This document shows, one piece after another, positions 36,597 through 45,647 of a stretch of 64,000 nucleotides of DNA. A program made the position numbers and the translations under genes. The first letter of the stretch is position 1; each line of letters begins with the position of its first letter. The notes beneath the pieces are model-generated. The model was not told the DNA's origin. It ran no database searches and saw only the letters and a list, made by a program, of their open reading frames with translations. Source of the stretch: Cysteiniphilum sp. JM-1 (GTDB lineage Bacteria > Pseudomonadota > Gammaproteobacteria > Francisellales > Francisellaceae); the NCBI RefSeq assembly GCF_008711525.1, contig NZ_VXKS01000005.1, positions 1 to 64,000 of the forward strand, given 5' to 3'.

Positions 36597-37997
36597 TTAA
36601 CGCCCAATATGCGCAAGACGTTTACCTGATTTCAAATTTTGTTCTATTTGCTCTAATGAAACCCCTTTTGTTTCGGGCACAAAGAGTTTAGTAAAGAACA
36701 TACACACAAGACAAACCAATCCAAAGCCAAAGAAGGTGTTGCCTGGTGCAAAGGTTAACCAGGTCAATGCAAAGTTACCTAAGATGGCATTACAAAGCCA
36801 GTTTGATGTCGTTGATGCGGTGATTCCTAAATCACGTCCTTCTAACGGCTGAATTTCAGAGCATATAATCCAAATCATGGGGCCCATCGAAATCGCAAAA
36901 CCAAAGATAAATACCAAACAAAAAATTAATGTAATCCACTGTAGTGCAGAGCTTAACTGCATATGTGAAACAGGTAGGTTATTAATCAATTCAACCGAGT
37001 AATGAGTCTTGAATACCACACCAACGATAAGACAAGATAAAACCAATAAGCTCAAGCCAAAATAAAGAATTGGCTTGCGTCCAAATTTATCAACATACTT
37101 TATTGCTAAAATCGTTGTTAATACATTCACTAAGCCAATAACAATTGTAGCTACAGCTGGGTTACCAAAACCTGCCATCTTGAAAATATCTGTTGAGTAA
37201 TACATAAAAGCATTCATCCCCGTAAACTGTTGGAATGCTTGCAGTAAAATTCCCAACAATAATACTTTTAAGAAAAAGCCATGGCGTAACATTTTAAAGC
37301 CACTGCCTTTAACATTAGTTGCATTTTTGATCTCGTCTACTTCCTGATAAGCTTCTTCATCATTATCACGAATCCTTTTTAGCACGACTAAAGCCTTTTC
37401 TTCCTGTCCAGTTAAAATCAACCAACGTGGGCTTCGTGGTAAGGTTAAGCAACCTAGTAACATAACGATTGATGGAATAGCAATACTGGCAAGCATGATA
37501 CGCCAAGATCCTGTGGAACTTAACGCTGAGTTACACAGATACATCAAGAAAATACCAATCGTAATCATAAATTGATACATCGCAATAATGCCACCACGAA
37601 ACTCTTTAGGTGCAATTTCCGATAGGTACAGTGGTGAAATAAAAGAAGCAATACCAACGGCTAAACCAACAACAAATCGTGATACCAATAACGCATCAAA
37701 GTTAGGTGCAAAAACGCCAACAAATGTGAATATGGTAAAAATTAATGCCGCCAGAATTAATACCACCTTTCGCCCAAAGCGCCGTGATAGAATACCGCTA
37801 AAAATCGCACCAATTGCCGCACCAACAAGTAACGTGCTTGCGACATGCTGAGACTGCGTTAAGCTTAAGCTAAAATTTTTGACAATCAAATCTAATGAAC
37901 CATTAACATAGGCAATATCCATACCGAACAACAACCCCGCCAACGCACCAATAATGGCAACGCGTATGGTTATTGCGTTTAGTTTTTTTTCTTTCAT
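36597..37997 (-). CDS. MFS sugar porter (GalP/XylE-like), probably galactose
   Basis: A 466-residue transporter of the sugar porter family: twelve membrane segments, RRFGRKVVL after TM2, RFVVGLAVGIASFISPLYLSEIAP, LPRSPRWL before the central loop, QQFTGMNAFMYYS (sugar-binding QQ) and the closing PETKGVSLEQIE. ATG 37997 has GGGTGGGA upstream; an earlier GTG is less likely. It is divergent from galTKM, so galactose/proton symport is inferred. Confidence 0.9.
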   Translation of the reverse strand: MKEKKLNAITIRVAIIGALAGLLFGMDIAYVNGSLDLIVKNFSLSLTQSQHVASTLLVGAAIGAIFSGILSRRFGRKVVLILAALIFTIFTFVGVFAPNFDALLVSRFVVGLAVGIASFISPLYLSEIAPKEFRGGIIAMYQFMITIGIFLMYLCNSALSSTGSWRIMLASIAIPSIVMLLGCLTLPRSPRWLILTGQEEKALVVLKRIRDNDEEAYQEVDEIKNATNVKGSGFKMLRHGFFLKVLLLGILLQAFQQFTGMNAFMYYSTDIFKMAGFGNPAVATIVIGLVNVLTTILAIKYVDKFGRKPILYFGLSLLVLSCLIVGVVFKTHYSVELINNLPVSHMQLSSALQWITLIFCLVFIFGFAISMGPMIWIICSEIQPLEGRDLGITASTTSNWLCNAILGNFALTWLTFAPGNTFFGFGLVCLVCMFFTKLFVPETKGVSLEQIEQNLKSGKRLAHIGR

Positions 37998-38273
37998 TAT
38001 TCCCACCCTGTTTTATTTTATATTTCTGGTTTTATCACAATTCCGCTTGCATGTTATCGATTTAATTTTTATTTGTAAATATTCTACCCGCTTATTATTT
38101 TCCGAACTCCTAATCCTCCCATTACTGAAATACACCAGCATGCTCAAAACTCAATCAAAACACATGACCCTAGAGATAAAGCCATTCTATGAAAGCATAA
38201 AAGCATTTGAATCTGCTTTTTAGTTTCGCTACCATTTACCGTAAATTTTCAACAGTTAAACCATAATTTCCTT
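37998..38273. promoter_or_regulatory. divergent promoter region of the galactose genes
   Basis: A 276-base AT-rich region between the sugar porter and galT starts. Both transcription units must start here. No galR-like gene is in the window and no clear operator palindrome was found. Confidence 0.4.
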
Positions 38274-39296
38274 ATGACATCACCAAATCCATTATTTGAG
38301 CGCTCACATCGCCGTCGTAACCCTTTGACAGGCGAGTGGGTTGTCGTCTCACCACATCGTTTATCAAGGCCATGGCAAGGACTGAGTGAATTGCCACCTG
38401 CTAACAATAGACCAAAACATGATCCTGAGTGCTATTTATGTCCTGACAATATCCGTGCAAATGGCACCAAAAACCCCCAATATAGTCAGACATATGTTTT
38501 TAATAATGACTTCCCAGCCTTGATGCCATTACAGGATAATGAGCAGTTTGACGCGCTGACTGATCCATTAATGACAGCTCAACCCGCCAACGGTATTGCC
38601 AAAGTTATTTGTTTCTCGCCAGATCATAGCTTGAGCATGGCTGAGATGACTGAAAAAGACATCACAACGGTAATATCGACTTGGCAAAGTGAAGTTAATG
38701 AGCTTTCAAAGACCTATCAATGGGTTCAGGTTTTTGAGAACAAAGGTGATATTATGGGCTGCTCTAACCCTCATCCGCATGGGCAAATTTGGGCATGTGA
38801 TTTTTTACCGACTGAAGCTGAAAAAGAACACCGACAACAACAGACTTACTATCAAAACCATCAAAGCAATTTACTCATTGATTATGTTAAGCGTGAACAA
38901 AAGGCGCAAGAGCGTATTGTGCTTGAAAACGATGAATGGCTTGTTGTCGTGCCCTTTTGGGCAGTTTGGCCATTTGAAACCTTATTAATGCCTAAATCAC
39001 ATTGCGCACATCTTAGTTATCTCAATGAACGCCAAAAAACTCAACTTGCCAGTATTCTCAAGGCGTTACTGCAAAAGTATGACCGGCTGTTTGGGGTTTC
39101 ATTTCCATATTCAATGGGCTGGCATGGCGCACCTCATGCTAAGAATGATCCATTTTGGCAATTACACGCTCATTTTTATCCACCTTTGCTACGTTCTGCT
39201 TCGGTTAAAAAATTTATGGTTGGTTTTGAAATGCTTGCTGAATCACAACGTGATATTACACCTGAGGACGCTGCTAAGAGGTTACGTGCATTATGA
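38274..39296 (+). CDS. galT: galactose-1-phosphate uridylyltransferase
   Basis: Leloir pathway enzyme that exchanges UMP between UDP-glucose and galactose-1-phosphate. The 340 residues contain the catalytic motif NPHPHGQIW with the nucleophilic His between two others, zinc ligands ECYLCP, RRNPLTGEWVVVSPHR near the N-terminus, and a late HAHFYPPLLRS. The stop overlaps the galK start (ATGA). Confidence 0.96.
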   Translation: MTSPNPLFERSHRRRNPLTGEWVVVSPHRLSRPWQGLSELPPANNRPKHDPECYLCPDNIRANGTKNPQYSQTYVFNNDFPALMPLQDNEQFDALTDPLMTAQPANGIAKVICFSPDHSLSMAEMTEKDITTVISTWQSEVNELSKTYQWVQVFENKGDIMGCSNPHPHGQIWACDFLPTEAEKEHRQQQTYYQNHQSNLLIDYVKREQKAQERIVLENDEWLVVVPFWAVWPFETLLMPKSHCAHLSYLNERQKTQLASILKALLQKYDRLFGVSFPYSMGWHGAPHAKNDPFWQLHAHFYPPLLRSASVKKFMVGFEMLAESQRDITPEDAAKRLRAL

Positions 39297-40465
39297 TATT
39301 AGCAAAATATAACGATGATCTACACAATCACTATCAAGCAATTTTTAATCGCCAAGATTATCAATGCTTTTACGCACCTGGTCGGGTTAATTTAATCGGT
39401 GAACACACGGACTATAACAATGGTTTCGTTATGCCTTTGGCAATCAACATGGGCACAACAGTTGCTATCGCACCACGCGATGATACTAAAATCAGCGTTT
39501 ATAGCAAAAATTTGAATCAATTAGACAGCTTTGACTTACATCATTTTTCAAGCTCAGAACACTCACAATGGTGTCGCTACATCGGTGGCATGTTATCACT
39601 TATTCAGCAAAGCACTAAAAACATAACAAAAGTCAAAGGCGCTGATATTTATATCTCTAGTAATCTGCCAATTGGTGCAGGATTATCATCTTCAGCTTCT
39701 TTAACAGTTGCCTTAGGTTATGCTTATGCAACACTTTATCAACTGAAGCTTAGTAAAACTGATATTGCCAAATTTGCGCAGCAGGTCGAGCACCAATATA
39801 TCGGTACACTTTGCGGCATTATGGATCAAATGGTCTGCTCATCAGCGCGTCAGCATCACGCATTGCTCATCGATTGCCAGTCACTTAATACAGAACATAT
39901 CCCGTTTAACTTAAGCGGTGTGTCACTCATGATCTGTGATAGTAATGTCAAACACAACCTTGCGGAATCTGCTTATAACAAACGCCGTGAATCATGCGAG
40001 AAGGTTGCCAAAATCTTTAATATCGCTTCATTAAGGGAGCTAACCATTGAGCAATTAATAACATCAAAAGATTTGCTTGATATAGAGAGCTTACAATGCG
40101 CTAAACATGTTGTGAATGAAAATCATCGTGTTTTGCAAGCGGCTAATGCCATGAAAAATGCTGATTGGCTAACACTTGGTAAACTAATGTATGCCTCACA
40201 CAATTCATTACAGTATGACTATAAGGTAAGCTGTGACGAGCTTGATTATCTAGTTGAGTTATCCATTGCATATTCTGGCGTATATGGTGCACGGATGACC
40301 GGAGGTGGTTTTGGTGGCTGCACGATACATTTAGTGCAAGATCATGTGATTGATGATTATCAGCATTACTTGAAAACCGCTTATTATAAACGCTTTAACA
40401 AGGCGCCTACTTTTTATATCTCACGTGCTTATCAAGGGGTCCATTTAGTCGATGGCGCAAATTAA
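39293..40465 (+). CDS. galK: galactokinase
   Basis: Phosphorylates alpha-D-galactose at C1 using ATP. A GHMP kinase of 390 residues with the galactokinase signature GRVNLIGEHTDYNNGFV, the ATP loop PIGAGLSSSASLTVA, CGIMDQMVCS with the catalytic Asp, and the C-terminal GARMTGGGFGGC. It is translationally coupled to galT. Confidence 0.96.
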   Translation: MILAKYNDDLHNHYQAIFNRQDYQCFYAPGRVNLIGEHTDYNNGFVMPLAINMGTTVAIAPRDDTKISVYSKNLNQLDSFDLHHFSSSEHSQWCRYIGGMLSLIQQSTKNITKVKGADIYISSNLPIGAGLSSSASLTVALGYAYATLYQLKLSKTDIAKFAQQVEHQYIGTLCGIMDQMVCSSARQHHALLIDCQSLNTEHIPFNLSGVSLMICDSNVKHNLAESAYNKRRESCEKVAKIFNIASLRELTIEQLITSKDLLDIESLQCAKHVVNENHRVLQAANAMKNADWLTLGKLMYASHNSLQYDYKVSCDELDYLVELSIAYSGVYGARMTGGGFGGCTIHLVQDHVIDDYQHYLKTAYYKRFNKAPTFYISRAYQGVHLVDGAN

Positions 40466-40482
40466 ATAGCAATGGCAAAACG

Positions 40483-41565
40483 ATGACAAAAAACCATTCA
40501 ATAACACAGATTCATAGCCAATGTTTAGATCAAACACTTGGCATTTATCAAACCAACATCAATCACCCCCGCATCAAATTACAGCTTTTAAATATCGGTG
40601 CGATCATTCAATCGCTATGGGTAGAAGATAAAAATCAAACTTGGCAAGATATTGTTTTGGGATTTGATGACTATCAAGATTATCTCAAAGAAAATGATCC
40701 ATCTTTGGGTGCTGTGCATGCGGTTGTCACCAATCGTATTGCCAAGGCACAGTTTACCTTAAATGATCATATTTACAGACTTGATGCCAATGAATTAGCA
40801 AATGCTTTGCATATCGGTAATTTGAAAAACAAAGTTTGGCAGCAGTCAATCATTAGCAATGATTATGCTCAAGGTGTTGCTTATCATATCAAGCTTGAAG
40901 ATGGATATGGTGGTTTACCAGGACCTATGACGATCACCATTGAATATCTCATCTTAGCCGACGGCACGCTGCAAATTGATTACCTGACAGAAGCTTATGA
41001 CAATGCTGTGATTAGTAATCTAACCAATCACAGCTACTTCAATCTCAATGGCACGACACACAACAAGCTAGATCAACATCAACTAGCACTTTATTGTGAC
41101 ACTTACCTTGAGACAGATGATCAATTAATCCCAACAGGAAAAGTTATGAAAGCACATGGCGCGTTTGATTTTTCCCAAGCTCAACCGTTAACAGACAGTT
41201 TATTACAAAATGATAAAAAACTGCATCAAAACAAAGGTTATGATGTGTTTTATGTTTTGCCTCAATACGATGCTAAAGCACCTAAATATCAGCTATGCGC
41301 CGAGCTAACAAGCAAAAGCACAGGCATTCATATGCAGCTATTAACCACCTACCCGGGCTTGCAGTTATATAGCGCAAACTTTTTAAGCGACTGTAACGGC
41401 AAGCATGATGAAGTATACCAACCACATTGCGCTGTCTGCTTAGAAACACATGACTATCCCGATGCACCAAATCATGCTCATTTTCCTAGTATTGTCACAC
41501 CAGCGCATCACTTAAGGAAACATAGTAGCCGTTATGTATTCTCAACTGCTTTAGCAAAAGCATAA
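40483..41565 (+). CDS. galM: aldose 1-epimerase (galactose mutarotase)
   Basis: Interconverts beta- and alpha-galactose ahead of galactokinase. The 360-residue beta-sandwich protein has ANALHIG (catalytic region), NLTNHSYFNLNG with the active-site His, GYDVFYVL and TYPGLQLYSANF. It follows galK by 17 bases. Its last 34 bases overlap the 3' end of the convergent MFS gene. Confidence 0.93.
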   Translation: MTKNHSITQIHSQCLDQTLGIYQTNINHPRIKLQLLNIGAIIQSLWVEDKNQTWQDIVLGFDDYQDYLKENDPSLGAVHAVVTNRIAKAQFTLNDHIYRLDANELANALHIGNLKNKVWQQSIISNDYAQGVAYHIKLEDGYGGLPGPMTITIEYLILADGTLQIDYLTEAYDNAVISNLTNHSYFNLNGTTHNKLDQHQLALYCDTYLETDDQLIPTGKVMKAHGAFDFSQAQPLTDSLLQNDKKLHQNKGYDVFYVLPQYDAKAPKYQLCAELTSKSTGIHMQLLTTYPGLQLYSANFLSDCNGKHDEVYQPHCAVCLETHDYPDAPNHAHFPSIVTPAHHLRKHSSRYVFSTALAKA

Positions 41566-42773
41566 TGATCGGGCACACGCGCATTTCTCCCATTTTGCAA
41601 TTTCTTTAAAAAATAAAGTGCAAAAAGCGCGCCTGGGATGGATAGTAAACCACCTAATGTAAACAATACACCATAGCCTAAATATGCTGCTAGAAATCCA
41701 CTTATGGTCATGCCTGAAATATATATCAGTAATTCTGCACACACCAGCACGGTAAAGTCAGTTCCCGCCTGTTTTTTCGAGCAATACTCTGTAAATATCG
41801 TATACAGCACAACCATCTCCATTAAGCGTGATGCCATATTTACAAGCACAACACTAAAGACCAAAACACTTGAATTGATCCCACTTAACGCAATTCCGCC
41901 TAAAGAGAAATAACATACACCACGAATAATTGCCAACAACCCCAGCATTTTCATGCCGCCTAAAGGCTTAAACAAATAGCTTGCCGTTGTCGCACCTATT
42001 AATCCAATCACCGCAGAGCCTATGCCCATAACAATGCCAATTGTGCTTAAGGGAATCTCAAGATCAACCAAAAAAGCTGACTGCATACCCATAACCAAGC
42101 CCTCACAAGCCCGATATATCAAGCAAATTAAAAGTAGCAGTTTAGTTTCTCGGCGTTTAAAAAACGCCATTAATGAGGGCTTATGCTCCTGCACTGATTC
42201 AGTGGTATTTTTATTTTCAGTGATAAAAAACATATAACAGACGATAAACACACAAAGTACTGCCAACAAAGAGGTCACCGCCTGCCAGCCAAGCGTATGA
42301 TATAACGATATCAAAAGCGCGCCACCTAGCATACTACCCAATGTTGTTCCTGCTACTCTAGCAAGGTTTCCCCAACGAAAATGATCTTTATCCAACTGCT
42401 CCACTAAGAAACCATCAATTGCAATATCCTGTGTTGCCGCAACCGCTGACAACAAAAAGGCTAATAGGAAAATAACAAGCCAATACTCTCTTGGTGTAAA
42501 TAATGAAAAGATCAATAGCATTGCAATCGTGACAAATTGCAACCCCATAAACCAGCTTTTTCTCTTGCCGACTTTCTTAATATAATAGCGATCGACAAAA
42601 GGTGCCCACATAAACTTCACCACCCATGGCAACAACAATAGCCCGAGCATGCCAATCATCTGTAAGGATATTCCCTCCGCCCTTAATACCGTCGGTAAAG
42701 CAAAGGTACAAAAATATAATGGAATGGCTTGCGCTAAATATAAAACGCCTAAGTTTATAAAACGCTTATTCAT
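41532..42773 (-). CDS. AmpG-like MFS transporter, RhtX/FptX type (siderophore locus)
   Basis: A 413-residue, twelve-segment MFS protein. The N-terminal LYLAQAIPLYFCTFALPTVLRAEG, FMWAPFVDRYY and ATQDIAIDGFLVEQL are AmpG-family motifs shared with the RhtX/FptX siderophore permeases. Being the last gene of a siderophore biosynthesis operon, it probably moves the siderophore across the inner membrane. Direction (ferric-siderophore uptake as in RhtX, or export) cannot be told. No TonB receptor is in the window. Confidence 0.8.
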   Translation of the reverse strand: MNKRFINLGVLYLAQAIPLYFCTFALPTVLRAEGISLQMIGMLGLLLLPWVVKFMWAPFVDRYYIKKVGKRKSWFMGLQFVTIAMLLIFSLFTPREYWLVIFLLAFLLSAVAATQDIAIDGFLVEQLDKDHFRWGNLARVAGTTLGSMLGGALLISLYHTLGWQAVTSLLAVLCVFIVCYMFFITENKNTTESVQEHKPSLMAFFKRRETKLLLLICLIYRACEGLVMGMQSAFLVDLEIPLSTIGIVMGIGSAVIGLIGATTASYLFKPLGGMKMLGLLAIIRGVCYFSLGGIALSGINSSVLVFSVVLVNMASRLMEMVVLYTIFTEYCSKKQAGTDFTVLVCAELLIYISGMTISGFLAAYLGYGVLFTLGGLLSIPGALFALYFLKKLQNGRNARVPDHYAFAKAVENT

Positions 42774-42797
42774 CTGATACCCTCTTATGCCCGTTAT

Positions 42798-43184
42798 TTA
42801 TAAACCATGTTGCTGCAGTAACTTATGCGCCTGTTGATAGGCTGTCGCAACATCACGCACTGCAATACATTGAAAAGGCATGCCTTTGCGCATTGCCGGA
42901 GATTGAAGCTTTGCTATCATGGTAGGATCTTCTGTGACACGAAACATCCCCAAGCAATATTTTGCCAGATCGTTTTTGACTGTTTTAAACCACATTGCCT
43001 GTTTTTTACGAGCGTCATGTGTGAATTGATAATGCGTTTCAAATGTACTGATCAGTAAAAAAGGCATTTTCCTTTTAAGCAAACTATCACAATCATTCAA
43101 CCAATGAATCACCTCATCATAGTGTGGATGGTTATGAAAGTGCATGCGTACAATAGGCCAATCTTGAATATCACATTGAATCAT
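42798..43184 (-). CDS. uncharacterised 128-residue protein of the siderophore operon
   Basis: Not recognised. A soluble protein, rich in His and aromatics at the start (RMHFHNHPHYDEVIHWLND), with FLLISTFETHYQF and a C-terminal helical part (VRDVATAYQQAHKLLQQHG). The alternating strands and helices resemble SpoIIAA/STAS-like small folds, but this is a guess. The start overlaps the stop of the NIS synthetase by ATGA-type coupling, so it should act with siderophore synthesis or transport. Confidence 0.75.
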   Translation of the reverse strand: MIQCDIQDWPIVRMHFHNHPHYDEVIHWLNDCDSLLKRKMPFLLISTFETHYQFTHDARKKQAMWFKTVKNDLAKYCLGMFRVTEDPTMIAKLQSPAMRKGMPFQCIAVRDVATAYQQAHKLLQQHGL

Positions 43185-45613
43185 ATTAAGACCTCTTTTT
43201 CTGCTTTTTCTACACTTTCTGCATTTGTTTCATCAATCGCATTTATTACTTGAGCTTTATCATTTTGCTTAAATTTATCAGCCTCACAGATAAAAACATA
43301 TGCTGTTTTCTCAGGTAGCTGAATCTGCCCATACTTTTTATAGCCGAGCTTCACTGTGATTTTTTCTAATGCCACAACACTAACATCTGGCTCACACAAC
43401 ACTCGATAAGCACTTAGCTGATCAAAGCAATATGCCGTTAATGCCCGCACAATCAAATGCCCATAACCCCGCCCAATGGCGTGCGACTTACCAATAAGGA
43501 CATGCCAACCATAATCCAATTCATCCACTGGATAATATTGCGCAATCCGATCAGCACAAGCCTTGTAAATTTCGGCATAACCAATCTCAACATTATCGAC
43601 ACTTATAATAAACAGCTGTTGATGCCCCGTTGATAATGCCTGACAAAAATGACGACTTAATTCAATTTTTGATTTAGCTAAACGCCAGTGTTTCGCAACA
43701 TGCGGCTCATTCATCCAGCAATAGAGTTTATCAAGATCCTGCGATAGATTTAGCGCACGTAAGCTCACACGCCCTTTTGTATAATGCTTACAGGTATCCT
43801 CGTAAGCTTTAGCTAAATATAATGGATTAACAAGCTGATCCGTTGGCAGCACTTTAGGTCGTGCTTTAGCATCACCATAGCCTACTTCAATCACTCGCAA
43901 ACGATTTAAACATAGTTTGGCATAATGTGGCTGATAAAAATCAAAGCGTTTAAAACGTTCTTTTAACCCTGGGTGCTGCTTCTGATAACCTGCAATGCAT
44001 TGATGTAACTTTTGATAAAATTGAATTTCAGGATAATGTAACTTATTAGACAAGATTTCAGATAAATAGCGATAGTGCACAACAAACAAGCCCGTTTGAA
44101 TAAACTGCAACAAATAATCATCTTCAACCTGTGGAATCGCCGCCTTGACTGACAATGGCAGACTTGTTAATTCTGGCACAGGGTTCTGGCAAATATTAAT
44201 ATCATCAACAAAGTCTTTCATTGCCAGTCCAATGGGCAAACCATTATTTAAGATTAAAATACTATTCTCACCATGTGGTGAAAAAACCATACCATAGCGA
44301 TATAAGAAATGAAGAAGTGGCGGCACAGTGCTGGCAAAGTAAGCGCCAAGCCAATCATCAACATCAACATCACTGTGCTTGATCATCTCATGGACTAAGG
44401 CATTGCCATATTGATCTTGATGCACTAATGATGCCATAGTGATCGCTTTTTCATGTGTCTGAAGTTTACTGGTAATGCTTTCTCGCCAAATAACCCCTAA
44501 CTGCTCGTTAAACTGATAAGGCGCGCCATCAAAGTCACTGTAAAAAGGGTGTTTGACATAAATACTAGCCAGCTCCCCTAACAAAATAAAGCGACAATCC
44601 TGACTTAAGAACACATCATTTTTTGCTATCGTTTGCACCCACTTTGTTAATAGTGGCGCAACCTGAGTCTGCTTTTTAGGAAGCCCGCGATATACTGCCG
44701 TATTAAAAATACTCAATGGCAATTTAACGCTGTACTTGCTGCTATCTGTGGTATTAGCAAAAGTCCGAATCGATTGCATCGCAAGATAATTATCATCTGA
44801 CTCACCTAAATAAACGATCTCATTCTTTGCCAACATACAGCTAAATTGCTGCAAAATGACATTTTGCCACTGCCACTGATGCACAGGGACGAAAACATAT
44901 AACTCCGGAATAAGCCCTTGTTTTATCAGCTTTTCCTTAAATTGCATTTGCATATCATCAGACAGCTCATGCTTTAATATGTCCTGATAGCACATCGGTG
45001 AAACCGCGCTAAAATTAACCTTCTCCTTAACAACCCCCAAATAATGTAATTTTTGCACTTGCTGCATTTCTGGGGCATGTAGTGCATAGTCTTTGGCATT
45101 AAAACCAATGCGCCCTTTATTGATCACAAACCATGGGTGCCCGTACATATCACCCTCAATATAAGCATAGGGCTTATGATAAATCTCTTTTGCCGAAATC
45201 CCTGAGTTTTCAAGCTTTAGCCTGATATTCATATCTGCATACAGGGTATTATTGAGCTCTTTGATAAAGTGTGCCGCGGTAATAGAATCAATGCCCGTTA
45301 AAGCCAAGGTATCCACCACAAATTCAATAGCATCTAGCGCAGGATGAGCTTTGCCATTGATGAATTTAATAATAGTACCTGAAACAATATCAAGGTTACC
45401 AAAGATGCGTTTGATTGCATGAAATTGATAATATTGATTAGGCGCAACATCAAGTCGATAGCATTTATCATCTTGAGCATCATAAACGGGCTTGAGCAGC
45501 CCCTCGTAGCTAAATTCCTCAATTATTTTTTGCAGCAATGCAGTACTTGCCTTGGCATAGTGCTTTTGGTTTTGCTGATTAAACAGCTCTGCAATCATCA
45601 TCTTTTTATACAT
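43181..45613 (-). CDS. NIS siderophore synthetase (IucC-like) fused to a GNAT acetyltransferase (IucB-like)
   Basis: About 810 residues. The first 600 are an IucA/IucC-family ATP-dependent synthetase: GHPWFVINKGRIGF (ATP-binding HP-K-R-GF), PVHQWQWQN, MQSIRTFANTTDSSKYSVKLPLSI, GENSILILNNGLPIG and KDFVDDINI. From about residue 614 a GNAT domain follows (GRVSLRALNL, LDYGWHVLIG, the acetyl-CoA loop GRGYGHLIVRAL), like IucB, which acylates the N-hydroxylated amine. One protein would then both acylate and couple the amine to citrate. The start is uncertain: ATG 45613 and 45601 are both possible, and a TTG at 45646 gives 821 residues. Confidence 0.88.
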   Translation of the reverse strand: MYKKMMIAELFNQQNQKHYAKASTALLQKIIEEFSYEGLLKPVYDAQDDKCYRLDVAPNQYYQFHAIKRIFGNLDIVSGTIIKFINGKAHPALDAIEFVVDTLALTGIDSITAAHFIKELNNTLYADMNIRLKLENSGISAKEIYHKPYAYIEGDMYGHPWFVINKGRIGFNAKDYALHAPEMQQVQKLHYLGVVKEKVNFSAVSPMCYQDILKHELSDDMQMQFKEKLIKQGLIPELYVFVPVHQWQWQNVILQQFSCMLAKNEIVYLGESDDNYLAMQSIRTFANTTDSSKYSVKLPLSIFNTAVYRGLPKKQTQVAPLLTKWVQTIAKNDVFLSQDCRFILLGELASIYVKHPFYSDFDGAPYQFNEQLGVIWRESITSKLQTHEKAITMASLVHQDQYGNALVHEMIKHSDVDVDDWLGAYFASTVPPLLHFLYRYGMVFSPHGENSILILNNGLPIGLAMKDFVDDINICQNPVPELTSLPLSVKAAIPQVEDDYLLQFIQTGLFVVHYRYLSEILSNKLHYPEIQFYQKLHQCIAGYQKQHPGLKERFKRFDFYQPHYAKLCLNRLRVIEVGYGDAKARPKVLPTDQLVNPLYLAKAYEDTCKHYTKGRVSLRALNLSQDLDKLYCWMNEPHVAKHWRLAKSKIELSRHFCQALSTGHQQLFIISVDNVEIGYAEIYKACADRIAQYYPVDELDYGWHVLIGKSHAIGRGYGHLIVRALTAYCFDQLSAYRVLCEPDVSVVALEKITVKLGYKKYGQIQLPEKTAYVFICEADKFKQNDKAQVINAIDETNAESVEKAEKEVLI

Positions 45614-45647
45614 CCTTTTCTTTGTTCTATAGCCATAACAAGCCAAT

